A stretch of DNA of 64,000 nucleotides. Origin: Luteimonas sp. MC1825. GTDB taxonomy: Bacteria; Pseudomonadota; Gammaproteobacteria; Xanthomonadales; Xanthomonadaceae. The notes below the pieces were generated by a model. The model was not told where the DNA came from, ran no database searches, and saw nothing but the letters and a program-made list of their open reading frames with translations. Below are positions 18,145 to 26,976 of the stretch, one piece after another. Where the stretch lies: assembly GCF_014764385.1 (NCBI RefSeq), contig NZ_CP061714.1, positions 1,116,001 to 1,180,000 on the forward strand. Direction: 5' to 3'. Each line of letters opens with the position of its first letter. Positions within the stretch are counted from its first letter, which is position 1. The position numbers and the translations under genes were made by a program.

Positions 18145-19275
18145 ATGCATCCGGTCCGTGAACGCATCGAGCGCCTGCTCGCCTCGGCGGACGTGCGCGT
18201 CGATGGCGAACGTGCCTGGGACATGCAGGTGCACGATGGCAGGCTCGCCGCGAGGCTGCTTGCCGGCGGATCGCTCGCCCTGGGCGATGCGTACATGGAT
18301 GGCTGGTGGGATGCGGGCTCGCTGGACGGGTTGCTTGCCAGGCTGCTGGCCGGCGGCATCGACCGGCGCGCGCCGGGCCTGGCGGATGCCCGCGATGCGG
18401 TGCTCGCGCGGCTGGTCAACATGCAGTCCAGGCGACGCAGCCGCACCGTCGGCGAGCGCCATTACGACCTGGGCAATGCGTTCTATCGCGAAATGCTCGG
18501 GCGCTCGATGGTGTACAGCTGCGCCTACTGGCGCGACCGCGAGGGTCTGCCGCTCGACGACCTCGATGCCGCCCAGGACGCCAAGCTCGACCTGGTGTGC
18601 AGGAAGCTCGGGTTGAAACCCGGCATGCGCGTGCTCGACATTGGCTGCGGCTGGGGCGCGGCGCTGAAGTACGCGGCGGAACGCCATGGCGTGAGCGGCG
18701 TGGGCGTGACGATCTCGGCGGAGCAGGCGCACTTCGCGCGCGCGCTGTGCGCCGGCCTGCCGGTGGACATCAGGCTGCAGGATTACCGCGACCTGCGCGG
18801 TGAACGCTTCGATCGCGTGTTCTCGATCGGCATGTTCGAGCACGTCGGCCTGCGCAATTACCGGAGCTACTTCGAGCTGGTGCGCGCCGTGCTGCCGCGC
18901 GACGGCTTGTTCCTGCTGCACAGCATCGGCGGCAACGTGTCGCAACGGCGTACCGATCCGTGGATCGCGCGGCACATCTTCCCCAACTCCATGCTGCCGT
19001 CGGCACGGCAGATCGCCCAGGCCTGCGAAGGGCTGCTGGTCATCGAGGACTGGCACGGGTTTGGCGCGGATTACGACCGCACGCTGCAGGCATGGCGCGC
19101 CAACATCGAGTCGGCGTGGGAGCGGCTGCCGGCGCGCTACGACATGCGGTTCCGGCGCATGTGGAGGTATTACCTGGCAGCGTCCATGGCGGGTTTCAGG
19201 ACGCGGCGGATCCAGTTGTGGCAGGTGCTGATGTCGCCGGACGGCATACCGGGCGGGATTGTCGTCCCGCGATAG
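18145..19275 (+). CDS. cfa: Cyclopropane-fatty-acyl-phospholipid synthase
   Basis: A 376-residue SAM-dependent methyltransferase that converts cis double bonds of membrane phospholipid acyl chains into cyclopropane rings. It has an N-terminal lipid-associated domain, then YDLGNAFYREMLG and the SAM-binding LDIGCGWG (about residues 169-176), with FSIGMFEHVG as the mid-domain motif. The C-terminal FRRMWRYYLAASMAGFRTRRIQLWQ stretch (given here only as its start and end: FRRMWRYYL...IQLWQ) is typical. Length matches E. coli Cfa (382). The ATG at 18145 is preceded by gggaga. It is alone on the plus strand, facing dcp. Confidence 0.93.
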   Translation: MHPVRERIERLLASADVRVDGERAWDMQVHDGRLAARLLAGGSLALGDAYMDGWWDAGSLDGLLARLLAGGIDRRAPGLADARDAVLARLVNMQSRRRSRTVGERHYDLGNAFYREMLGRSMVYSCAYWRDREGLPLDDLDAAQDAKLDLVCRKLGLKPGMRVLDIGCGWGAALKYAAERHGVSGVGVTISAEQAHFARALCAGLPVDIRLQDYRDLRGERFDRVFSIGMFEHVGLRNYRSYFELVRAVLPRDGLFLLHSIGGNVSQRRTDPWIARHIFPNSMLPSARQIAQACEGLLVIEDWHGFGADYDRTLQAWRANIESAWERLPARYDMRFRRMWRYYLAASMAGFRTRRIQLWQVLMSPDGIPGGIVVPR

Positions 19276-19298
19276 CCGCACATCCCCGGCGGAACCTG

Positions 19299-19328
19299 AC
19301 CCTTCCCCCGCCGGGGCGGAGGAAGGGT
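19299..19328. terminator. Hairpin between convergent cfa and dcp
   Basis: An 8-bp stem (acccttcc / ggaagggt) enclosing a GC-rich loop, lying between the two convergent stops. There is no clear U-tract in either direction, so a bidirectional terminator is plausible but unproven. Confidence 0.5.
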
Positions 19329-19341
19329 GGTCGCAATGGTG

Positions 19342-21567
19342 TTACCTGGCGTCGCTGCCGCCGCTCGGCGGCGCACCGTCGTCACTGACCGCACCGTCAA
19401 GCCCGCGCTTGACCAGCAGCGGCTGGATGTCCGGGGTCTTGCCCGAGAAGTCGGTGAACAGCTGCAGCGCGTCCTTGCTGCCGCCCTGCGACAGCAGCGT
19501 GGCGCGGAAGCGGTCGCCGTTGGCGCGCGTCAGGCCGCCGTTCTCCTCGATCCAGGCCACGGTGTTGGCGTCCAGCACCTCGGACCAGATGTAGGCGTAG
19601 TAGCCCGCCGCGTAGCCGCCCATGATGTGGCTGAAGTACGTGGTGCGGTAGCGCGGCGGCACGGCGGCGAAGTCGAGGCCGGCGGCCTTGAGCGCCGCGG
19701 CCTCGGTGGCCAGCACGTCGCCGGCCTTGGGCAGCTTGTCGGCCGGCAGCTGGTGCAGGTACTGGTCGAGCATCGCCGCGCCGAGGTACTCGGTGGTGGC
19801 GAAGCCCTGGTTGAACTTGGCGGTGGCGACCACCTTGTCCAGCAGCGCCTGCGGCATGGCTTCGCCGGTCACGTGGTGCTTGGCGTAGTTGGCCAGGATC
19901 GACGGCCAGTCGGCCCACATCTCGTTGACCTGCGACGGGAACTCGACGAAGTCGCGCGGCACGCTGGTGCCGCTGAAGTACGGGTACTTCACGTCCGAGA
20001 ACATGCCGTGCAGCCCATGGCCGAACTCGTGGAACATCGTGGTGACCTCGTCCCAGGTCAGCAGCGTCGGGCCGGCCTGCGGCTTCGGGATGTTCTGGTG
20101 GTTGGCCACGACCGGCAGGGTCTTCTCCAGCCCCGACTGCGACACGTACGAGCTCATCCACGCGCCGCCGCGCTTGGAGTCGCGCGCGTAGGGGTCGAAG
20201 ATGAAGATCGCGAGCTGGCTGCCGTCGGCGTTGTGCACGTCGTACACCCAGGTGTCGGCGTGGTACTTCGGCAGGTCGGTGCGCGCCTTGAACGTGATGC
20301 CGTACAGCTGGGTCGCGGCAAAGAACACGCCGTTCTCAAGCACGTTCTTCATTTCGAAGTAGGGCTTGAGCTGGGATTCGTCGAAGTCGTACTCCGCCTT
20401 GCGCACCTTCTCGGTGTAGTAGGCCCAGTCCCACGGCGCGAGCTGGAAGGTCGGCTCGCCCTTGGCGGCCTGCTCGCTGTCGATCATCGCCTGCAGCTTG
20501 GCGGCCTCGTTGCGGGCATTGGCGACCGCGGCCGGGGCCAACTGGCCGAGCATGGCATTGACCGCGTCGGTGCTCTTGGCGGTCTCGTCGGCAAGCACGT
20601 AGTCGGCGTAGGTCTCGAAGCCCAGCAGCTTCGCGCGTTCGGCGCGCAGCTTCAGCACGGTGGCCACGATCTCGCGGTTGTCCCACTTGTTGCCACGCGC
20701 GCCACGCACCACCGACGCCTCGTGCACGCGCTGGCGCAGGGCACGGTTGTTGAGCTGCGGCAGCGGCGGCTGGCCGGTGGTGTTGAGCAGGGTGATGACG
20801 TACTTGCCGTCGTGGCCGCGCGCCTTGGCGGCGGTGGCCGCCACGTCGATCTGCTCGGGGGTCAGGCCGTCGAGCTCGGCGGCGGTGTCGACCACCACCG
20901 CGGAATCGTTGACCTCGGCCAGCACGTTCTGGCTGAAGGTGGTGCCCAGCTTGGCCAGCTCGCCGTTGATTTCCTTCAGGCGCGCCTTCTGCGTCTCGTC
21001 CAGGGCCGCGCCGGAGCGCACAAGGTCCTTGTAGTACTCCTCGACCAGGCGCACGCCTTCGGCATCCAGGCCCAGCGTGGCGCGGGTGTCATGCAGGGTC
21101 TTGATGCGCGCGAACAGCTTGGGATCCAGCGAGATGGCATCGCGGTGCGCGGCGAACTTCGCCGAGTAGTCGGCCTGCAGCTTCTTGCGCGCGTCGTTGG
21201 TGTCGGTGCCCACCAGGTTGAAGAACACGCGCATCGCGCGGCCCAGCGTCTTGCCGTTGGTCTCCAGCGGCAGGATGGTGTTCTCGAAGGTCGGCGGCGC
21301 GGGGTTGTCGGCGATCGCGCGCACTTCGGCGAGCTGCTCGGCCATCCCGGCATCGAACGCGGGGGCGAAGTGCTCGTCGCGGATCCTGTCGAAATGCGGG
21401 TACTGCAGCGGCAGCGTGCTCTCGGACGCGAAGGGATTGCCCTTGAGGGCCTCGGCGCTGGCGGACATGGCGGACTCCGCGGGGGCGGCGGTGGACTGGG
21501 CGAGCGCGGGGGACAGCGCGGCGCCGGCGAGCACGGCCGCGAGGGCCAGGGACAGCGGATGCTTCAT
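19342..21567 (-). CDS. dcp: Exported M3 peptidyl-dipeptidase Dcp
   Basis: A 741-residue M3-family zinc metallopeptidase that removes C-terminal dipeptides from oligopeptides. The zinc motif HEFGH lies at residues 513-517, followed by the distal Glu region (SQVNEMW). A cleavable signal peptide (residues 1-23, ALA|Q) marks it as periplasmic, unlike cytoplasmic E. coli Dcp; several Xanthomonadaceae Dcp proteins are exported. The ribosome binding site CCGGAG precedes the ATG at 21567. It is divergent from the glutathione peroxidase gene with about 60 nt between starts. Confidence 0.93.
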   Translation of the reverse strand: MKHPLSLALAAVLAGAALSPALAQSTAAPAESAMSASAEALKGNPFASESTLPLQYPHFDRIRDEHFAPAFDAGMAEQLAEVRAIADNPAPPTFENTILPLETNGKTLGRAMRVFFNLVGTDTNDARKKLQADYSAKFAAHRDAISLDPKLFARIKTLHDTRATLGLDAEGVRLVEEYYKDLVRSGAALDETQKARLKEINGELAKLGTTFSQNVLAEVNDSAVVVDTAAELDGLTPEQIDVAATAAKARGHDGKYVITLLNTTGQPPLPQLNNRALRQRVHEASVVRGARGNKWDNREIVATVLKLRAERAKLLGFETYADYVLADETAKSTDAVNAMLGQLAPAAVANARNEAAKLQAMIDSEQAAKGEPTFQLAPWDWAYYTEKVRKAEYDFDESQLKPYFEMKNVLENGVFFAATQLYGITFKARTDLPKYHADTWVYDVHNADGSQLAIFIFDPYARDSKRGGAWMSSYVSQSGLEKTLPVVANHQNIPKPQAGPTLLTWDEVTTMFHEFGHGLHGMFSDVKYPYFSGTSVPRDFVEFPSQVNEMWADWPSILANYAKHHVTGEAMPQALLDKVVATAKFNQGFATTEYLGAAMLDQYLHQLPADKLPKAGDVLATEAAALKAAGLDFAAVPPRYRTTYFSHIMGGYAAGYYAYIWSEVLDANTVAWIEENGGLTRANGDRFRATLLSQGGSKDALQLFTDFSGKTPDIQPLLVKRGLDGAVSDDGAPPSGGSDAR

Positions 21568-21627
21568 CAGTTACTCCGGAGGTAGACTCAACCACCCAAG
21601 GGTACCGTGCCCGGGTCCAGGCAGGAC

Positions 21628-22137
21628 ATGACGAAAGACAGGGGTACGCCGTCCGCCACGTCGGCCACCGCATTCAGCGCGACCCGCATCGATGGCCGGC
21701 CGCAGCCGCTCGCCGACTACGCCGGACAAGTGCTGCTGGTGGTGAACGTGGCGTCGCAGTGCGGATTCACGCCGCAATACGCGGGCCTGCAGCAGCTGTG
21801 GAGCGACTATCGCGACCGCGGGCTGGTCGTGCTCGGGTTCCCCTGCGACCAGTTCGGCCACCAGGAGCCGGGCAGCGATGACGAGATCGCGCGCTTCTGT
21901 TCCATCGACCAGGGCGTCGATTTCCCGATGTTCGCCAAGGTCGAGGTCAACGGCCGCGATGCGCACCCGCTGTGGACCTGGCTGAAATCCGAGAAAGGCG
22001 GGGTGCTGGGCATCGACGCCATCAAGTGGAACTTCACCAAGTTCCTGGTGGGACGCGATGGCCGCGTGCTGGCGCGCTATGCGCCCACCACCACGCCCGA
22101 CGCCATGCGTGCCGATATCGAGGCCGCGCTCGGCTGA
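21628..22137 (+). CDS. Glutathione peroxidase-family thiol peroxidase
   Basis: A 169-residue peroxidase of the Gpx/BtuE family that reduces hydrogen peroxide and organic hydroperoxides. Peroxidatic Cys45 is in NVASQCGFT, and the GFPCDQFG and KWNFTKFLV motifs supply the Gln/Trp/Asn of the active site. Cys91 (RFCSID) could act as the resolving Cys, so thioredoxin rather than glutathione may be the reductant. There is no signal peptide. The ATG at 21628 is preferred over 21607 on family alignment and the aggcagg ribosome binding site. Confidence 0.92.
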   Translation: MTKDRGTPSATSATAFSATRIDGRPQPLADYAGQVLLVVNVASQCGFTPQYAGLQQLWSDYRDRGLVVLGFPCDQFGHQEPGSDDEIARFCSIDQGVDFPMFAKVEVNGRDAHPLWTWLKSEKGGVLGIDAIKWNFTKFLVGRDGRVLARYAPTTTPDAMRADIEAALG

Positions 22138-22143
22138 AACCTG

Positions 22144-22161
22144 CCCGGGCCTGCGCCCGGG
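22144..22161. terminator. Short hairpin between convergent gpx and uspA
   Basis: A 7-bp GC stem (cccgggc / gcccggg, loop ctgc) between two convergent stops. There is no T-run on either strand, so confidence is low. Confidence 0.35.
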
Positions 22162-22170
22162 GCGCGGCGA

Positions 22171-22593
22171 TCAGCGGACGATGGTGACCGGCAGCTCGGT
22201 CTGGGCGATGACCTTGCTCGACACCGAGCCGAGGAACATGCCCTTGACCGAACCGCGTCCGTGCGAGCCCATCACCAGCAGCTCGGCCTTTGCGGTCCTG
22301 GCGGCCGCAAGAATGGCTTCGGCCGGCTCGCCGGTTACCGCCATCTCGCGCACCTCGATGGCGCTGCGGGCAAGCGCCTTGCGCGCCGGGGCGAGCATCT
22401 GTTCGTGGTTCTCGGCATGGATGCGCGCGACCGTCTCCTTGCCGATCCTGGTCGCCACGCCGGGGAAGGGCTCCGGGTTCACCGCGACCAGGAAGATCGT
22501 CGCCGGCTTTGCCAGTTTGCGCGCAAGCTGGTTGGCGTACTTCGCTGCGCGGACACTGATGTCGCTGCCGTCAACGGCCACCATGATCTTCAT
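22171..22593 (-). CDS. Universal stress protein, UspA family
   Basis: A 140-residue single-domain Usp. The ATP-binding signature is intact: N-terminal VAVDGSD and the C-terminal GSHGRGSVKGMFLGSVSSKV loop (G2xG9xG[ST]). Such proteins are induced by stationary phase and stress. It lies 75 nt downstream of fpr on the same strand but seems to have its own start signals. Putative redox-stress neighbours (gpx, fpr) surround it. Confidence 0.92.
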   Translation of the reverse strand: MKIMVAVDGSDISVRAAKYANQLARKLAKPATIFLVAVNPEPFPGVATRIGKETVARIHAENHEQMLAPARKALARSAIEVREMAVTGEPAEAILAAARTAKAELLVMGSHGRGSVKGMFLGSVSSKVIAQTELPVTIVR

Positions 22594-22668
22594 CGTCGGG
22601 AGTCCTCGGTTCTGGATCGATGCGGCGATTCTACGCGCTGGGCGCGCAGGCCGGCCAACGCGCCGGCA

Positions 22669-23478
22669 TCACTTCTCGACGAAGGCGCGCTCGAACACGT
22701 AGTCGCCCGACACGCCGATGCGCTTCGACGCGGTGAAGCCGCGCCCATCGAGCAGGCTGCGGAAATCGGCGAGCATCTGCGGGCTGCCGCACAGCATGGC
22801 GCGGTCGTGGGCGACGTCGAGCGGGTCCAGGCCGAGGTCGGCCATCATCTGGCCACTCGCCATCAGCTCGGTCAGGCGTCCGCGCCGGGGGCGGCCGTCG
22901 AACACGAAGTCCTCGCGACTCACCGCCGGGTAGTACAGCAGGCGGTCTCGCAGGATGTCGCCGAGCAGTTCGTGCCTGGGCAGTTCGTTGACGAAGTAGT
23001 CGCGGTAGGCGAGGTCGGCTTCGCGGCGCACGCCGTGGCAGAGCACCACGCGTTCGAAGCGCTCGTAGGTTTCCGGGTCCTTGATGATCGAAAGCCATGG
23101 CGCCAGGCCGGTGCCGGTGCCCAGCAGGTACAGGTTGCGGCCGGGGTGCAGGTCGCTGATGAGCAGGGTGCCGGTGGGCTTGCGGCCGATCAGCACATGG
23201 TCGCCGGGGCGGATGTCGCGCAGCCGGGACGTCAGTGCGCCGTCGGCCACCTTGATGCTGAAGAACTCGAGCTGCTCTTCCCAGTTGGCGCTGGCGATGG
23301 AATACGCGCGCAGCAGCGGCTTGCTGGAGCCGTCGCCCTGGGGGATCGGGAGCCCGATCATCACGAACTGGCCGTTCTCGAAGCGGAAGCCGTCGTCGCG
23401 GGTGGTGGTGAAGCTGAAGTAGTCGTCCGTCCAGTGACGGACGTCCAGCACCGTCTCGGTGCCAAACGCGGATGACAT
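22669..23478 (-). CDS. fpr: Ferredoxin/flavodoxin-NADP+ reductase Fpr
   Basis: A 269-residue FAD enzyme transferring electrons between NADPH and ferredoxin or flavodoxin. The FAD-binding RAYSIAS and NADPH-binding GTGTGLAPW motifs are clear, and the C-terminus ends in the bacterial subclass FVEK. It is involved in Fe-S repair and the oxidative stress response. The ATG at 23478 is the first in the conserved frame. A TACAAT -10-like hexamer lies at 23511-23516. It may be read through from the ABC exporter gene upstream (stop at 23526). Confidence 0.93.
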   Translation of the reverse strand: MSSAFGTETVLDVRHWTDDYFSFTTTRDDGFRFENGQFVMIGLPIPQGDGSSKPLLRAYSIASANWEEQLEFFSIKVADGALTSRLRDIRPGDHVLIGRKPTGTLLISDLHPGRNLYLLGTGTGLAPWLSIIKDPETYERFERVVLCHGVRREADLAYRDYFVNELPRHELLGDILRDRLLYYPAVSREDFVFDGRPRRGRLTELMASGQMMADLGLDPLDVAHDRAMLCGSPQMLADFRSLLDGRGFTASKRIGVSGDYVFERAFVEK

Positions 23479-23510
23479 GCGGGGTTCTTGGCTGGGGAGG
23501 AAACCCCGCC

Positions 23511-23516
23511 ATTGTA
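23511..23516 (-). promoter_or_regulatory. Candidate -10 hexamer for fpr
   Basis: TACAAT on the minus strand, 32 nt upstream of the fpr ATG and just downstream of the preceding ABC gene stop. It suggests fpr has its own promoter. Confidence 0.35.
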
Positions 23517-23525
23517 CCGCCGCCG

Positions 23526-25409
23526 CTAGCGGTAGCCCGCGGCCTGCAGCTCGAACAGCTCGGCGTAGCGGCCGCCGGCGGCCATCAGCTCGGCGTGGGT
23601 GCCACTGGCTTCGATCCTGCCGTCGGCCATCACCAGGATGCGGTCGGCCATGCGCACGCTGGAGAAGCGGTGCGAGATCAGGATGGCGGTGCGGTTGTCG
23701 GACAGCTCGCGGAAGCGCTGGAAGACTTCGTATTCGCTGCGCGCGTCGAGCGCGGCGGTGGGTTCGTCGAGGATCATCACCTGGGCGTCGCGCATGTAGG
23801 CACGCGCGATGGCGACCTTCTGCCACTGGCCGCCCGACAGGTCCACGCCGGTCTTGAAGCGGCGGCCGATGACCTGGTCGTAGCCGCCGGGCAGGCCGGC
23901 GATGACCTCGTCTGCCAGCGCGCGGCGCGCGGCGGCCTCGATCCGCGGGCGGTCGCCCATGGCCTCCACCTGGCCGACGCCGATGTTCTCGGCCGCGGTC
24001 ATGTGGAAGCGCACGAAGTCCTGGAAGATCACCCCGATGTTGGCGCGCAGGTCGTCGAGGTCGTAGTCGCGCAGGTCGCGGCCATCGAGGAGGATCCGGC
24101 CCTCGTCCGGGTCGTACAGGCGCGCCAGCAGCTTCACCAGCGTGGTCTTGCCGGCGCCGTTCTCGCCCACCAGGGCCAGCACTTCGCCGGCGTGGAGCTG
24201 GAAGTCGACGCCGCGCAGCGCCCAGCGCGCGGCGTCGGGATAGCGGAAGCCGACGTTGTCGAACACGAAGCCGGATGCGATCGGGCGCGGGATGGGCGAG
24301 GCATCGGGGCGCGAGACGATCTCGGGCTCGATCTCGAAGAACGAGTACAGGTCGTCGAGGAACATCGCCTGGCCGGCGACCTGCGAGAACCCGATCAGCA
24401 GGCTTTCCAGCAGCTGCCGCAGGCGGCGGAAGCTGCCGGCCAGGAAGGTGAGGTCGCCGATGGTGAAGTCGCCCTGCACCGTGCGCCACGCGATATAGCC
24501 GTAGGCCACGTAGTAGCCCAGCGTGCCGAACGCCGCCAGCAGCGCGCCCCAGAACGCGCGCCGCCGCGCGAGCGTGCGGTTGGCAAGCAGGAACGCCTGC
24601 GACAGCACGCGGAAGCGTTCCACCAGGAAGCGGTTGAGGCCGAAGATCTTGACCTCCTTGGCGCTCTCCACGCTGGCACCGGTCTGGCGCAGGTACTCGA
24701 GCTGCCGCCGCTCGGGCGTCCACTGGAAGTTGAGCGAATAGTTGAGCGCGTTGAAGTGCGCCTCGCCGACGAACGCCGGGATCAGCGCGACCGCCAGCAG
24801 CACGATCAGCCACGGCGCATACACCAGCAGGCCGGCGGCAAAGCTCACCACGGTGATCATGTCCTGGGCCTGGCCGAACAGCTGGCCCATCAGGTTCATG
24901 CGGCCCATGGTCTGGCGGCGCGCGCGGTCCAGCTTGTCCTGCAGTTCCGGGTCCTCGAAATCCTCGAGGTCGAGCGTTGCCGCGTGCTCCATCAGCCGCA
25001 CGCTGGCGGCGTTGGTGAACATTTCCGACAGCACCGAATCGCAGTACGACACCAGCCGACCGAGCAGGTCGGAGACGATCGCCAGCGCGAACTCCAGCGC
25101 GATCAGCATGGCCAGCGGGCGCAACAGCCCCGCTGCCCAGGCGTCGCCGAAGCCGCCGTCGATCGCGCCGCTGCCCACCAGGCGGATCGCCTCGTCGATG
25201 ATCAGCTTGCCGATGTACAGCATGGCCACCGGCAACAGCGCGCGGATGACGCGCAGGCCGAGACTGGCGACGGTCAGCGGGCGGCTGGTGCGCCAGATTT
25301 CCTTCAGGAACGGCGGCAGGTTGCGCAGCGCGTTGACGCGCTCGCGGAACGACGGGTTGGACGAGGGACGGGGCGGGGCGCTGTCGGCTGCGGGGCTGGC
25401 TGGGCTCAT
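23526..25409 (-). CDS. ABC exporter, fused permease/ATP-binding protein
   Basis: A 627-residue half-transporter: an N-terminal six-helix transmembrane domain (about residues 45-350) and a C-terminal NBD with Walker A GENGAGKTT, signature LSGGQWQKVAIARA, Walker B VMILDEPTAALD and the switch His in LISHRFSSV. It should work as a homodimer exporting an unidentified substrate. No partner half-transporter, membrane-fusion protein or biosynthetic genes are adjacent, so the substrate cannot be inferred. The N-terminus is Pro/Ser-rich and cytoplasmic. Confidence 0.9.
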   Translation of the reverse strand: MSPASPAADSAPPRPSSNPSFRERVNALRNLPPFLKEIWRTSRPLTVASLGLRVIRALLPVAMLYIGKLIIDEAIRLVGSGAIDGGFGDAWAAGLLRPLAMLIALEFALAIVSDLLGRLVSYCDSVLSEMFTNAASVRLMEHAATLDLEDFEDPELQDKLDRARRQTMGRMNLMGQLFGQAQDMITVVSFAAGLLVYAPWLIVLLAVALIPAFVGEAHFNALNYSLNFQWTPERRQLEYLRQTGASVESAKEVKIFGLNRFLVERFRVLSQAFLLANRTLARRRAFWGALLAAFGTLGYYVAYGYIAWRTVQGDFTIGDLTFLAGSFRRLRQLLESLLIGFSQVAGQAMFLDDLYSFFEIEPEIVSRPDASPIPRPIASGFVFDNVGFRYPDAARWALRGVDFQLHAGEVLALVGENGAGKTTLVKLLARLYDPDEGRILLDGRDLRDYDLDDLRANIGVIFQDFVRFHMTAAENIGVGQVEAMGDRPRIEAAARRALADEVIAGLPGGYDQVIGRRFKTGVDLSGGQWQKVAIARAYMRDAQVMILDEPTAALDARSEYEVFQRFRELSDNRTAILISHRFSSVRMADRILVMADGRIEASGTHAELMAAGGRYAELFELQAAGYR

Positions 25410-25484
25410 GGCGCCATCATGCCGGGCGCCCTGGAGGCACGGGTGAAATCACGGCCGGCGGGCAGGCGCCGCCGGCCGCTGTGG

Positions 25485-26369
25485 TCAGTCGAGCGACAGG
25501 CGCGCGTCGCCGGAGAACGTCTCCAGCTTGACCTCGCCGTCGCCGCTGCCGTAGCGGTGTTCGAAGCTCGCGCCCGGGCCGTACTTCTTGCGCTTGACGT
25601 CGGCACCGGCCGCGTCGAGCGAGCCGCTGAAGCTGGCGCCGCTGGCGCGCGCGGACAGATCGCGGGGCAGCGTGAGGCGGATGTCGCCGCTCACCGACTC
25701 CAGCGTGATGCTGCCGCCGCTGGCCAGGCCGGTGCGGATGCTGGTGTCGCCCGATACAGAGCTTGCGTCCAGCCGGCGCAGGCGTTCGCCGCGGGTGTCG
25801 ATGTCGATGTTGCCGGACACCGACTCGGCCTCGACGCTGCTGCCGATGCGCCCGCGCAGCGCGATGTTGCCGCTGACGCTGTCGACAGCAACCTCGCGGC
25901 TGTTGAGGTTCAGCCGCAGGTTGCCGCTCACGCTTTCGATGCTCGCTTCGCCCGGCGCGCCCACCGCAACCACCGCGCCGCTGACGCTCTCGATGTCGAG
26001 CTTCGCGCCGCCGACCCCGGTGACGTTGACGCTGGCGGCGACCGAGTCGACCTCCAGGCTGGCCTGGCGCGGGATGTCGATGACCAGGGTGGTCGGTTCG
26101 GAATTGCGGCTGTTGCGCGGGTAGCGGACCTCCACCGAGAGGCTGCGCTCGCCCCCTTCGATGACCAGGCGTTCCACGCCGTCGCCGAGGCTGCCGGTGA
26201 TGCGGACTTCGGCGCGGTCCCAGGTGCGCACCTCGATGCTGCCCTTGAGGTTGGAGACTTCGACGCTGCCGCGGGCGTCGAGCGTGCGGGTTTCGTTGAT
26301 CGGGGTGGCGGCGAAGGCCGGCGCGGCGAGGGCGGCGACGACGCCGGTGAGGAGTAGGGAACGGATCAT
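25485..26369 (-). CDS. Exported DUF4097 beta-helix protein
   Basis: A 294-residue protein with a signal peptide (residues 1-20, AFA|A). The remainder is a series of about ten repeats around SVSG(N/D)I (IESVSGNLRLNLNS, VDSVSGNIALRG, VESVSGDIRLTL...), the hallmark of the DUF4097 putative adhesin family with a right-handed beta-helix. It is predicted periplasmic or surface-located. It is the third gene of a sigma/anti-sigma operon (43 nt after the anti-sigma stop), so it may be an output or modulator of that system. Function is not established. Confidence 0.87.
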   Translation of the reverse strand: MIRSLLLTGVVAALAAPAFAATPINETRTLDARGSVEVSNLKGSIEVRTWDRAEVRITGSLGDGVERLVIEGGERSLSVEVRYPRNSRNSEPTTLVIDIPRQASLEVDSVAASVNVTGVGGAKLDIESVSGAVVAVGAPGEASIESVSGNLRLNLNSREVAVDSVSGNIALRGRIGSSVEAESVSGNIDIDTRGERLRRLDASSVSGDTSIRTGLASGGSITLESVSGDIRLTLPRDLSARASGASFSGSLDAAGADVKRKKYGPGASFEHRYGSGDGEVKLETFSGDARLSLD

Positions 26370-26412
26370 GGCGGGCTCCAGGTGGTCGGGCGGGACGTGA
26401 GGGGATACGGCA

Positions 26413-26976
26413 TCAGGCAAGCCGGCGTGCCAGCGACAGCCGCTGCGCATAGATGCGCTGCAGGCGCTGCACCAGGAACACGGCATCGGGGTCGCGCTCC
26501 AGCGCGGCGCGCACTTCGCCTGCGCTGCGGTCGAGTTCCGCCGCCACGCCGCCGGCGGCATCCGGCACCATGGTGGTGGCGCGCGCGGCATCCAGCTCGC
26601 GCAGCGCGCCGAGGTACTCGCGGGTCATGGCGTCGGCGACGCGCAGCAGTGGTGGGTCCTCAGCGGCATCGGCCGTGGCGGCCAGCGCGGCCTGCGCGGT
26701 CTGCGGGGCGGGGCGCGGCGCCAGCTGCCAGGCCACGGCCACCGCGACCAGCAGGGACGCGGCGATGGCGTATGGCACCAGCCGGGCAGGACCGCGGTGC
26801 CGCGCGCGAGCTCGCGCGTGGCCGCCGCGGGCAGTCGCCGGCGGGCGCGCCAGCTGTGTGGCGATCGCAGGCCAGAGGTCGCGCTGTGGCGCCACGTCCC
26901 GGCGCAAGGCGGCGAGCCGCGCGTGCAGGTCCGGCGGCAGGCTGCCGTGGTCGGCGTCGTGATTGTCGTGGTTCAT
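26413..26976 (-). CDS. Probable membrane-anchored anti-sigma factor
   Basis: A 187-residue protein with a charged N-terminal cytoplasmic region (about residues 1-70), one TM helix (LVPYAIAASLLVAVAVAW, about residues 76-93) and a C-terminal periplasmic helical part. The start overlaps the sigma-factor stop by 4 nt (ATGA), the usual arrangement for sigma/anti-sigma pairs. I see no clear zinc HxxxCxxC motif, so this would be a zinc-less anti-sigma. Assignment rests on topology and position rather than a family motif. Confidence 0.75.
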   Translation of the reverse strand: MNHDNHDADHGSLPPDLHARLAALRRDVAPQRDLWPAIATQLARPPATARGGHARARARHRGPARLVPYAIAASLLVAVAVAWQLAPRPAPQTAQAALAATADAAEDPPLLRVADAMTREYLGALRELDAARATTMVPDAAGGVAAELDRSAGEVRAALERDPDAVFLVQRLQRIYAQRLSLARRLA